From Anaspis maculata (lineage: Eukaryota; Arthropoda; Insecta; Coleoptera; Scraptiidae), in NCBI GenBank assembly GCA_949128115.1, contig OX421965.1, positions 27,957,681-28,021,680 on the forward strand: DNA of 64,000 nt. Direction: 5' to 3'. The number at the start of each line of letters is the position of its first letter. The stretch's first letter is position 1. Below the pieces are notes generated by a model. That model was given only the letters and a program-made list of their open reading frames with translations, did no database searches and was not told the origin of the DNA. A program made the position numbers and the translations under genes. Positions 1 to 12,000 of the stretch are shown one piece after another.

Positions 1-325
1 TGACAAACGAACACAAATATAGAAGAAAAGACGCAATTGTTATCCAAAAAAATCAGGTTTTAACCCACGTGACTTCAGGCTTGAACCCACGTGACTTCAG
101 TCTTCAACTTACGTGACTTCAGGCTTCAACCCACGTGACTTTCGAAACGATCGGTTACCACTCTTGATGTTGGCAGCTACTTGTTCCAAATGCAACATCT
201 GACGAACGAACACAAATATAGGAAAAAAGACACAATTGTTATCCAAGAAGTTCAGGTTTGAACCCACCTGACTCCAGGCTCCAACCCACGTGACTTCAGG
301 CTTCAACTCACGTGACTTTTAAAAC

Positions 326-524
326 GATCGGTTACCACTTTTGATGTTGGCAGCTACTCTATCCAAATGCAACATCTGACGAACGAACACAAATATAGAA
401 GAAAAGACGCAATTGTTATCCAGAAAAATCAGGCTTAAACCCACGTGACTCCAGGCTTGAACCCACGTGACTTCAGTCTTCAACCCACGTGACTTCAGGC
501 ATCAACCCACGTGACTTTTGAAAC
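326..524 (+). repeat. Exemplar A-type unit (199 bp, four CACGTG boxes)
   Basis: A representative A-type unit. Its marks are TTGATGTTGGCAGC, AAATGCAAC (TpG where B has CpG), AGAAGAAAAGACGCAATTG, a long A-tract before ATCAGG, and usually four CACGTG modules. Here the boxes start at 442, 464, 486 and 508, exactly 22 bp apart. Hand-counted composition is A 65, C 53, G 35, T 46, which is 44% GC with a clear A/C bias on this strand. There are 9 CpG including the one at the junction with the next unit, close to the number expected from base composition. The unit carries three palindromic hexamer types: CGATCG, CAATTG and CACGTG. Confidence 0.93.
436..520 (+). repeat. Exemplar 22-bp module run with CACGTG E-box/G-box palindromes
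   Basis: Four head-to-tail 22-bp modules with CACGTG at 442, 464, 486 and 508. On the other strand each reads GTCACGTGGG. CACGTG is the known class-B bHLH site (MYC/MAX, USF, MITF/TFEB in animals; G-box factors in plants), and GTCACGTG also fits the yeast Cbf1/CDEI consensus RTCACRTG. A 22-bp spacing is about two helical turns, so successive sites would face nearly the same side of the helix. The site and spacing are read directly; binding by any protein is inference. Confidence 0.9.
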
Positions 525-701
525 GATCGGTCACCACTTTTGAAGTTGGCAGCTACTCTTTCCAAACGCAACATCTGACGAACGAACACAAATATAGAAA
601 AAAAGACACAATTGTTATCCAAAAAGTTCAGGTTTGAACCCACGTGACTCCAGGCTCTAACCCACGTGACTTCAGGCTTCAACCCACGTGACTTTCAAAA
701 C
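525..701 (+). repeat. Exemplar B-type unit (177 bp, three CACGTG boxes)
   Basis: A representative B-type unit. It differs from the A-type by GGTCACCAC in place of GGTTACCAC, TTGAAGTTGGCAGC, CTCTTTCCAAACGCAAC, AGAAAAAAAGACACAATTG and AAAAAGTTCAGGTTTG, and usually has three modules. A followed by B makes a 376-bp dimer that recurs through the left part (for example marks 326, 525, 702, 901). 177 bp is 59 codons, so consecutive 177-bp units keep one reading frame open; that explains the many short open frames without implying coding. Confidence 0.92.
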
Positions 702-3700
702 GATCGGTTACCACTCTTGATGTTGGCAGCTACTTGTTCCAAATGCAACATCTGACAAACGAACACAAATATAGAAGAAAAGACGCAATTGTTATCCAAA
801 AAAATCAGGTTTCAACCCACGTGACTTCAGGCTTGAACCCACGTGACTTCAGTCTTTAACCCACGTGACTTCAGGCTTCAACCCACGTGACTTTGAAAAC
901 GATCGGTCACCACATTTGAAGTTGGCAGCTTCTCTTTCCAAACGCAACATCTGACGAACGAACACAAATATAGGAAAAAAGACACAATTGTTATCCAAAA
1001 AGTTCAGGTTTGAACCCACGTGACTCCAGGCTCCAACTCGCGTGACTTCAGGCTTCAACCCACGTGACTTTCAAAACGATCAGTTACCACTCTTGATGTT
1101 GGCAGCTACTTGTTCCAAACGCAACATCTGACGAACGAACACAAATATAGAAAAAAAGACACAATTGTCATCCAAAAAGTTCAGGTTTGAACCCACGTGA
1201 CTCCAGGCTCCAACTCGCGTGACTTCAGGCTTCAACCCACGTGACTTTCAAAACGATCGGTTACCACTCTTGATGTTGGCAGCTACTTGTTCCAAACGCA
1301 ACATCTGACGAACGAACACAAATATAGAAAAAAAGACACAATTGTTATCCAAAAAGTTCAGGTTTGAACCCACGTGACTCCAGGCTCCAACCCACGTGAC
1401 TTCAGGCTTCAACCCACGTGACTTTCGAAACGATCGGTTACCACTCTTGATGTTGGCAGCTACTTGTTCCAAATGCAACATCTGACGAACGAACACAAAT
1501 ATAGAAAAAAAGACACAATTGTTATCCAAAAAGTTCAGGTTTGAGCCCACGTGACTCCAGGCTCCAACCCACGTGACTTCAGGCTTCAACCCACGTGACT
1601 CCAGGCTCCAACACACGTGACTTCAGGCTTCAACTCACGTGACTTTTAAAACGATCGGTTACCATTTTTGATGTTGGCAGCTACTCTATCCAAATGCAAC
1701 ATCTGACAAACGAACACAAATATAGAAGAAAAGACGCAATTGTTATCCAAAAAAATCAGGCTTAAACCCACGTGACTTCAGGCTTGAACCCACGTGACTT
1801 CAGTCTTCAACCCACGTGACTTCAGGCATCAACCCACGTGACTTTTGAAACGATCGGTCACCACTTTTGAAGTTGGCAGCTACTCTTTCCAAACGCAACA
1901 TCTGACGAACGAACACAAATATAGAAAAAAAGACACAATTGTTATCCAAAAAGTTCAGTTTTGGACCCACGTGACTCCAGGCTCTAACCCACGTGACTTC
2001 AGGCTTCAACCCTTGTGACTATCAAAACGATCGGTTACCACTCTTGATGTTGGCAGCTACTTGTTCCAAATGCAACATCTGACAAACGAACACAAATATA
2101 GAAGAAAAGACGCAATTGTTATCCAAAAAAATCAGGTTTCAACCCACGTGACTTCAGGCTTGAACCCACGTGACTTCAGTCTTTAACCCACGTGACCCAA
2201 GGCTTCAACCCACGTGACTTTGAAAACGATCGGTCACCACATTTGAAGTTGGCAGCTTCTCTTTCCAAACGCAACATCTGACGAACGAACACAAATATAG
2301 GAAGAAAGACACAATTGTTATCCAAAAAGTTCAGGTTTGAACCCACGTGACTCCAGGCTCCAACTCACGTGACTTCAGGCGTCAACCCACGTGACTTACA
2401 AAACGATCGGTTACCACTCTTGATGTTGGCAGCTACTCTATCCAAATGCAACATCTGACGAACGAACACAAATATAGAAGAAAAGACGCAATTGTTATCC
2501 AAAAAAATCAGGTTTGAACCCACCTGACTCCAGGCTCCAACCCACGTGACTTCAGGCTTCAACTCACGTGACTTTTAAAACGATCGGTTACCACTTTTGA
2601 TGTTGGCAGCTACTCTATCCAAACGCAACATCTGACGAACGAACACAAATATAGAAGAAAAGACGCAATTGTTATCCAAAAAAATCAGGCTTGCACCCAC
2701 GTGACTTCAGGCTTGAACCCACGTGACTTCAGTCTTTAACCCACGTGACCCCAGGCTTCAACCCACGTGACTTTGAAAACGATCGGTCACCACATTTGAA
2801 GTTGGCAGCTTCTCTTTCCAAACGCAACATCTGACGAACGAACACAAATATAGAAAAAAAGTCACAATTGTTATCCAAAAAGTTCAGGTTTGAACCCACG
2901 TGACTCCAGGCTCCAACCCACGTGACTTCAGGCTTCAACCCACGTGACTTTCGGAACGATCGGTTACCACTCTTGATGTTGGCAGCTACTTGTTCCAAAT
3001 GCAACATCTGACGAACGAACACAAATATAGAAAAAAAGACACAATTGTTATCCAAAAAGTTCAGGTTTGAACCCACGTGACTCCAGGCCAACCCACGTGA
3101 CTTCAGGCTTCAACCCACGTGACTTTCGAAACGATCGGTTACCACTCTTGATGTTGGCAGCTACTTGTTCCAAATGCAACATCTGACGAACGAACACAAA
3201 TATAGAAAAAAAGACACAATTGTTATCCAAAAAGTTCAGGTTTGAACCCACGTGACTCCAGGCTCCAACCCACGTGACTTCAGGCTCCAAACCCACGTGA
3301 CTTTCAAAACGATCGGTTACCACTCTTGATGTTGGCAGCTACTTGTTCCAAATGCAACATCTGACGAACGAACACAAATATAGAAAAAAAGACACAATTG
3401 TTATCCAAAAAGTTCAGGTTTGAACCCACGTGCCTCCAGGCTCCAACCCAAGTGACTTCAGGCTTCAACCCACGTGATTTTCGAAACGATCGGTTACCAC
3501 TCTTGATGTTGGCAGCTACTTGTTCCTAATGCAACATCTGACAAACGAACACAACTATAGAAGAAAAGACGCAATTGTTATCCAAAAAAATCAAGTTTGA
3601 ACCCACCTGACTCCAGGCTCCAACCCACGTGACTTCAGGCTTCAACTCACGTGACTTTTAAAACGATCGGTTACCACTTTTGATGTTGGCAGCTACTCTA

Positions 3701-4947
3701 TCCAAATGCAACATCTGACGAACGAACACAAATATAGAAGAAAAGACGCAATTGTTATCCAGAAAAATCAGGCTTAAACCCACGTGACTTCAGGCTTGAA
3801 CCCACGTGACTTCAGTCTTCAACCCACGTGACTTCAGGCATCAACCCACGTGACTTTTGAAACGATCGGTCACCACTTTTGAAGTTGGCAGCTACTCTTT
3901 CCAAACGCAACATCTGACGAACGAACACAAATATAGAAAAAAAGACACAATTGTTATCCAAAAAGTTCAGGTTTGAACCCACGTGACTCCAGGCTCTAAC
4001 CCACGTGACTTCAGGCTTCAACCCACGTGACTTTCAAAACGATCGGTTACCACTCTTGATGTTGGCAGCTACTTGTTCCAAATGCAACATCTGACAAACG
4101 AACACAAATATAGAAGAAAAGACGCAATTGTTATCCAAAAAAATCAGGTTTCAACCCACGTGACTTCAGGCTTGAACCCACGTGACTTCAGTCTTTAACC
4201 CACGTGACTTCAGGCTTCAACCCACGTGACTTTGAAAACGATCGGTCACCACATTTGAAGTTGGCAGCTTCTCTTTCCAAACGCAACATCTGACGAACGA
4301 ACACAAATATAGGAAAAAAGACACAATTGTTATCCAAAAAGTTCAGGTTTGAACCCACATGACTCCAGGCTCCAACCCACGTGACTTCAGGCGTCAACCC
4401 ACGTGACTTTCAAAACGATCGGTTACCACTTTCGATGTTGGCAGCTACTTGTTCCCAACGCAACATCTGACGAACGAACACAAATATAGAAAAAAAGTCA
4501 CAATTGTTATCCAAAAAGTTCAGGTTTGAACCCACGTGACTCCAGGCTCCAACCCTCGTGACTTCAGGCTTCGACCCACGTGACTTCTAAAACGATCGGT
4601 TACCACTTTTGATGTTGGCAGCTACTTGTTCCAAATGCAACATCTGACGAACGAACACAAATATAAAAGAAAAGACGCAATTGTTATCCAAAAAAATCAT
4701 GTTTTAACCCACGTGACTTCAGGTTTGAACCCACGTGACTTCAGTCTTCAACCCACGTGACTTCAGGCTCCAACCCACGTGACTTTCGAAACGATCGGTT
4801 ACCACTCTTGATGTTGGCAGCTACTTGTTCCAAATGCAACATCTGACGAACGAACACAAATATAGGAAAAAAGACACAATTGTTATCCAAAAAGTTCAGG
4901 TTTGAACCCACGTGACTCCAGGCTCCAACCCACGTGACTTTCGAAAC
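702..4947 (+). repeat. Left segmental block, copy 1 (about 4.25 kb)
   Basis: This block is a run of A and B units repeated downstream at an offset of 4,246 bp. Unit marks 702, 901, 1,078, 1,255, 1,432 and 1,653 correspond to 4,948, 5,147, 5,324, 5,501, 5,678 and 5,899, including the unusual 221-bp unit that ends at 1,653/5,899. From about 3,133 the offset becomes 4,269, because copy 1 has a 2-bp deletion near 3,088 and a 178-bp unit where copy 2 has one of 199 bp. After that the match continues to 4,793 (9,062 in copy 2). Confidence 0.85.
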
Positions 4948-7900
4948 GATCGGTTACCACTCTTGATGTTGGCAGCCTCTTGTTCCAAATGCAACATCTG
5001 ACAAACGAACACAAATATAGAAGAAAAGACGCAATTGTTATCCAAAAAAATCAGGTTCCAACCCACGTGACTTCAGGCTTGAACCCACGTGACTCCAGTC
5101 TTCAACCCACGTGACTTCAGGCTTCAACCCACGTGACTTTGAAAACGATCGGTCACCACATTTGAAGTTGGCAGCTTCTCTTTCCAAACGCAACATCTGA
5201 CGAACGAACACAAATATAGAAAAAAAGACACAATTGTTATCCAAAAAGTTCAGGTTTGAACCCACGTGACTCCAGGCTCCAACTCGCGTGACTTCAGGCT
5301 TCAACCCACGTGACTTTCAAAACGATCAGTAACCACTCTTGATGTTGGCAGCTACTTGTTCCAAACGCAACATCTGACGAACGAACACAAATATAGAAAA
5401 AAAGACACAATTGTCATCCAAAAAGTTCAGGTTTGAACCCACGTGACTCCAGGCTCCAACTCGCGTGACTTCAGGCTTCAACCCACGTGACTTTCAAAAC
5501 GATCGGTTACCACTCTTGATGTTGGCAGCTACTTGTTCCAAACGCAACATCTGACGAACGAACACAAATATAGAAAAAAAGACACAATTGTTATCCAAAA
5601 AGTTCAGGTTTGAACCCACGTGACTCCAGGCTCCAACCCACGTGACTTCAGGCTTCAACCCACGTGACTTTCGAAACGATCGGTTACCACTCTTGATGTT
5701 GGCAGCTACTTGTTCCAAATGCAACATCTGACGAACGAACACAAATATAGAAAAAAAGACACAATTGTTATCCAAAAAGTTCAGGTTTGAGCCCACGTGA
5801 CTCCAGGCTCCAACCCACGTGACTTCAGGCTTCAACCCACGTGACTCCAGGCTCCAACACACGTGACTTCAGGCTTCAACTCACGTGACTTTTAAAACGA
5901 TCGGTTACCATTTTTGATGTTGGCAGCTACTCTATCCAAATGCAACATCTGACAAACGAACACAAATATAGAAGAAAAGACGCAATTGTTATCCAAAAAA
6001 ATCAGGCTTAAACCCACGTGACTTCAGGCTTGAACCCACGTGACTTCAGTCTTCAACCCACGTGACTTCAGGCATCAACCCACGTGACTTTTGAAACGAT
6101 CGGTCACCACTTTTGAAGTTGGCAGCTACTCTTTCCAAACGCAACATCTGACGAACGAACACAAATATAGAAAAAAAGACACAATTGTTATCCAAAAAGT
6201 TCAGTTTTGGACCCACGTGACTCCAGGCTCTAACCCACGTGACTTCAGGCTTCAACCCTTGTGACTATCAAAACGATCGGTTACCACTCTTGATGTTGGC
6301 AGCTACTTGTTCCAAATGCAACATCTGACAAACGAACACAAATATAGAAGAAAAGACGCAATTGTTATCCAAAAAAATCAGGTTTCAACCCACGTGACTT
6401 CAGGCTTGAACCCACGTGACTTCAGTCTTTAACCCACGTGACCCAAGGCTTCAACCCACGTGACTTTGAAAACGATCGGTCACCACATTTGAAGTTGGCA
6501 GCTTCTCTTTCCAAACGCAACATCTGACGAACGAACACAAATATAGGAAAAAAGACACAATTGTTATCCAAAAAGTTCAGGTTTGAACCCACGTGACTCC
6601 AGGCTCCAACTCACGTGACTTCAGGCGTCAACCCACGTGACTTACAAAACGATCGGTTACCACTCTTGATGTTGGCAGCTACTCTATCCAAATGCAACAT
6701 CTGACGAACGAACACAAATATAGAAGAAAAGACGCAATTGTTATCCAAAAAAATCAGGTTTGAACCCACCTGACTCCAGGCTCCAACCCACGTGACTTCA
6801 GGCTTCAACTCACGTGACTTTTAAAACGATCGGTTACCACTTTTGATGTTGGCAGCTACTCTATCCAAACGCAACATCTGACGAACGAACACAAATATAG
6901 AAGAAAAGACGCAATTGTTATCCAAAAAAATCAGGCTTGCACCCACGTGACTTCAGGCTTGAACCCACGTGACTTCAGTCTTTAACCCACGTGACCCCAG
7001 GCTTCAACCCACGTGACTTTGAAAACGATCGGTCACCACATTTGAAGTTGGCAGCTTCTCTTTCCAAACGCAACATCTGACGAACGAACACAAATATAGA
7101 AAAAAAGTCACAATTGTTATCCAAAAAGTTCAGGTTTGAACCCACGTGACTCCAGGCTCCAACCCACGTGACTTCAGGCTTCAACCCACGTGACTTTCGG
7201 AACGATCGGTTACCACTCTTGATGTTGGCAGCTACTTGTTCCAAATGCAACATCTGACGAACGAACACAAATATAGAAAAAAAGACACAATTGTTATCCA
7301 AAAAGTTCAGGTTTGAACCCACGTGACTCCAGGCTCCAACCCACGTGACTTCAGGCTTCAACCCACGTGACTTTCGAAACGATCGGTTACCACTCTTGAT
7401 GTTGGCAGCTACTTGTTCCAAATGCAACATCTGACAAACGAACACAAATACAGAAGAAAAGACGCAATTGTTATCCAAAAAAATCAGGTTCAACCCACGT
7501 GACTTCAGGCTTGAACCCACGTGACTCCAGGCTCCAACCCACGTGACTTCAGGCTCCAAACCCACGTGACTTTCAAAACGATCGGTTACCACTCTTGATG
7601 TTGGCAGCTACTTGTTCCAAATGCAACATCTGACGAACGAACACAAATATAGAAAAAAAGACACAATTGTTATCCAAAAAGTTCAGGTTTGAACCCACGT
7701 GCCTCCAGGCTCCAACCCAAGTGACTTCAGGCTTCAACCCACGTGATTTTCGAAACGATCGGTTACCACTCTTGATGTTGGCAGCTACTTGTTCCTAATG
7801 CAACATCTGACAAACGAACACAACTATAGAAGAAAAGACGCAATTGTTATCCAAAAAAATCAAGTTTGAACCCACCTGACTCCAGGCTCCAACCCACGTG

Positions 7901-9061
7901 ACTTCAGGCTTCAACTCACGTGACTTTTAAAATGATCGGTTACCACTTTTGATGTTGGCAGCTACTCTATCCAAATGCAACATCTGACGAACGAACACAA
8001 ATATAGAAGAAAAGACGCAATTGTTATCCAGAAAAATCAGGCTTAAACCCACGTGACTTCAGGCTTGAACCCACGTGACTTCAGTCTTCAACCCACGTGA
8101 CTTCAGGCATCAACCCACGTGACTTTTGAAACGATCGGTCACCACTTTTGAAGTTGGCAGCTACTCTTTCCAAACGCAACATCTGACGAACGAACACAAA
8201 TATAGAAAAAAAGACACAATTGTTATCCAAAAAGTTCAGGTTTGAACCCACGTGACTCCAGGCTCTAACCCACGTGACTTCAGGCTTCAACCCACGTGAC
8301 TTTCAAAACGATCGGTTACCACTCTTGATGTTGGCAGCTACTTGTTCCAAATGCAACATCTGACAAACGAACACAAATATAGAAGAAAAGACGCAATTGT
8401 TATCCAAAAAAATCAGGTTTCAACCCACGTGACTTCAGGCTTGAACCCACGTGACTTCAGTCTTTAACCCACGTGACTTCAGGCTTCAACCCACGTGACT
8501 TTGAAAACGATCGGTCACCACATTTGAAGTTGGCAGCTTCTCTTTCCAAACGCAACATCTGACGAACGAACACAAATATAGGAAAAAAGACACAATTGTT
8601 ATCCAAAAAGTTCAGGTTTGAACCCACGTGACTCCAGGCTCCAACCCACGTGACTTCAGGCGTCAACCCACGTGACTTTCAAAACGATCGGTTACCACTT
8701 TCGATGTTGGCAGCTACTTGTTCCCAACGCAACATCTGACGAACGAACACAAATATAGAAAAAAAGTCACAATTGTTATCCAAAAAGTTCAGGTTTGAAC
8801 CCACGTGACTCCAGGCTCCAACCCTCGTGACTTCAGGCTTCGACCCACGTGACTTCTAAAACGATCGGTTACCACTTTTGATGTTGGCAGCTACTTGTTC
8901 CAAATGCAACATCTGACGAACGAACACAAATATAAAAGAAAAGACGCAATTGTTATCCAAAAAAATCATGTTTTAACCCACGTGACTTCAGGTTTGAACC
9001 CACGTGACTTCAGTCTTCAACCCACGTGACTTCAGGCTCCAACCCACGTGACTTTCGAAAC
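4948..9061 (+). repeat. Left segmental block, copy 2
   Basis: Tandem partner of 702-4,947. It shares rare marks with copy 1: the 221-bp unit, AACCCTTGTGACTATC near 6,260 (2,014 in copy 1), ATAAAAGAAAAG near 8,932 (4,663 in copy 1) and CCCACCTGACTCC modules. Copy 2 has one variant unit (about 7,381-7,579, with AATACAGAAG and ATCAGGTTCAACCC) that copy 1 lacks. The same variant recurs near 9,840, 12,720, 21,255, 24,597 and 32,917, so it has spread around the array. Confidence 0.83.
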
Positions 9062-12000
9062 GATCGGTTACCACTCTTGATGTTGGCAGCTACTTGTTCC
9101 AAATGCAACATCTGACGAACGAACACAAATATAGGAAAAAAGACACAATTGTTATCCAAAAAGTTCAGGTTTGAACCCACGTGACTCCAGGCTCCAACTC
9201 GCGTGACTTCAGGCTTCAACCCACGTGACTTTCAAAACGATCAGTAACCACTCTTGATGTTGGCAGCTACTTGTTCCAAACGCAACATCTGACGAACGAA
9301 CACAAATATAGAAAAAAAGACACAATTGTCATCCAAAAAGTTCAGGTTTGAACCCACGTGACTCCAGGCTCCAACTCGCGTGACTTCAGGCTTCAACCCA
9401 CGTGACTTTCAAAACGATCGGTTACCACTCTTGATGTTGGCAGCTACTTGTTCCAAACGCAACATCTGACGAACGAACACAAATATAAAAAAAAAGACAC
9501 AATTGTTATCCAAAAAGTTCAGGTTTGAACCCACGTGACTCCAGGCTCCAACCCACGTGACTTTAGGCTTCAACCCACGTGACTTTCGAAACGATCGGTT
9601 ACCACTCTTGATGTTGGCAGCTACTTGTTCCAAATGCAACATCTGACGAACGAACACAAATATAGAAAAAAAGACACAATTGTTATCCAAAAAGTTCAGG
9701 TTTGAACCCACGTGACTCCAGGCTCCAACCCACGTGACTTCAGGCTTCAACCCACGTGACTTTCGAAACGATTGGTTACCACTCTTGATGTTGGCAGCTA
9801 CTTGTTCCAAATGCAACATCTGACAAACGAACACAAATACAGAAGAAAAGACGCAATTGTTATCCAAAAAAATCAGGTTCAACCCACGTGACTTCAGGCT
9901 TGAACCCACGTGACTCCAGGCTCCAACCCACGTGACTTCAGGCTCCAAACCCACGTGACTTTCAAAACGATCGGTTACCACTCTTGATGTTGGCAGCTAC
10001 TTGTTCCAAATGCAACATCTGACGAACGAACACAAATATAGAAAAAAAGACACAATTGTTATCCAAAAAGTTCAGGTTTGAACCCACCTGACTCCAGGCT
10101 CCAACCCACGTGACTTCAGGCTTCAACCCACGTGACTTTTAAAACGATCGGTTACCACTTTAGATGTTGACAGCTACTTGATCCAAATGCAACATCTGAC
10201 GAACGAACACAAATATAGAAGAAAAGACGCAATTGTTATCTAAAAAAATCAGGCTTAAACCCACGTGACTTCAGGCTTGAACCCACGTGACTTCAGTCTT
10301 CAACCCACGTGACTTCAGGCATCAACCCACGTGACTTTTGAAACGATCGGTCACCACTTTTGAAGTTGGCAGCTACTCTTTCCAAACGCAACATCTGACG
10401 AACGAACACAAATATAGAAAAAAAGACACAATTGTTATCCAAAAAGTTCAGGTCTGAACCCACGTGACTCCAGGCTCTAACCCACGTGACTTCAGGCTTC
10501 AACCCACGTGACTTTCAAAACGATCGGTTACCACTCTTGATGTTGGCAGCTACTTGTTCCAAATGCAACATCTGATAAACGAACACAAATATAGAAGAAT
10601 AGACGCAATTGTTATCCAAAAAAATCAGGTTCCAACCCACGTGACTTCGGGCTTGAACCCACGTGACTTCAGTCTTTAACCCACGTGACTTCAGGCTTCA
10701 ACCCACGTGACTTTGAAAACGATCGGTCACCACTTTTGAAGTTGGCAGCTACTCTTTTCAAACGCAACATCTGACGAACGAACACAAATATAGAAAAAAA
10801 GACACAATTGTTATCCAAAAAGTTCAGGTTTGAACCCACGTGACTCCAGGCTCTAACCCACGTGACTTCAGGCTTCAACCCACGTGACTTTCAAAACGAT
10901 CGGTTACCACTCTTGATGTTGGCAGCTACTTGTTCCAAATGCAACATCTGACGAACGAACACAAATATAGAAAAAAAGACACAATTGTTATCCAAAAAGT
11001 TCAGGTTTGAACCCACGTGACTCCAGGCTCCAACCCACGTGACTTTCGAAACGATCGGTTACCACTCTTGATGTTGGCAGCTACTTGTTCCCAACGCAAC
11101 ATCTGACGAACGAACACAAATATAGAAAAAAAGTCACAATTGTTATCCAAAAAGTTCAGGTTTGAACCCACGTGACTCCAGGCTCCAACCCTCGTGACTT
11201 CAGGCTTCGACCCACGTGACTTCTAAAACGATCGGTTACCACTTTTGATGTTGGCAGCTACTTGTTCCAAATGCAACATCTGACGAACGAACACAAATAT
11301 AAAAGAAAAGACGCAATTGTTATCCAAAAAAATCATGTTTTAACCCACGTGACTTCAGGTTTGAACCCACGTGACTTCAGTCTCCAACCCACGTGACTTC
11401 AGGCTCCAACCCACGTGACTTTCGACACGATCGGTTACCACTCTTGATGTTGGCAGCTACTTGTTCCAAATGCAACATCTGACGAACGAACACAAATATA
11501 GAAAAAAAGTCACAATTGTTATCCAAAAAGTTCAGGTTTGAACCCACGTGACTCCAGGCTCCCACCCACGTGACTTTCGAAACGATCGGTTACCACTCTT
11601 GATGTTGGCAGCCTCTTGTTCCAAATGCAACATCTGACAAACGAACACAAATATAGAAGAAAAGACGCAATTGTTATCCAAAAAAATCAGGTTCCAACCC
11701 ACGTGACTTCAGGCTTGAACCCACGTGACTCCAGTCTTCAACCCACGTGACTTCAGGCTTCAACCCACGTGACTTTGAAAACGATCGGTCACCACATTTG
11801 AAGTTGGCAGCTTCTCTTTCCAAACGCAACATCTGACGAACGAACACAAATATAGAAAAAAAGACACAATTGTTATCCAAAAAGTTCAGGTTTGAACCCA
11901 CGTGACTCCAGGCTCCAACTCGCGTGACTTCAGGCTTCAACCCACGTGACTTTCAAAACGATCGGTTACCACTCTTGATGTTGGCAGCTACTTGTTCCAA

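Noticed and set aside
405..425. CAATTGTTATCC resembles half of the E. coli lac operator
   Set aside because: Only a half-site matches, the rest of the operator is absent, and the setting is a eukaryotic satellite. Chance resemblance.
436..520. Short direct repeats at regular spacing resembling a CRISPR array
   Set aside because: The 22-bp modules abut with no unique spacers, and the 'spacer-like' core is itself the same in every unit. No cas genes are present.
6975..7592. Open frame of 205 aa and dozens of related 60-190 aa frames as a gene family
   Set aside because: They are the repeat read in one frame, broken whenever the unit is not 177 bp. They change strand at 52,514 together with the array, and the frequent TGA in CCTGATTTTT ends them.
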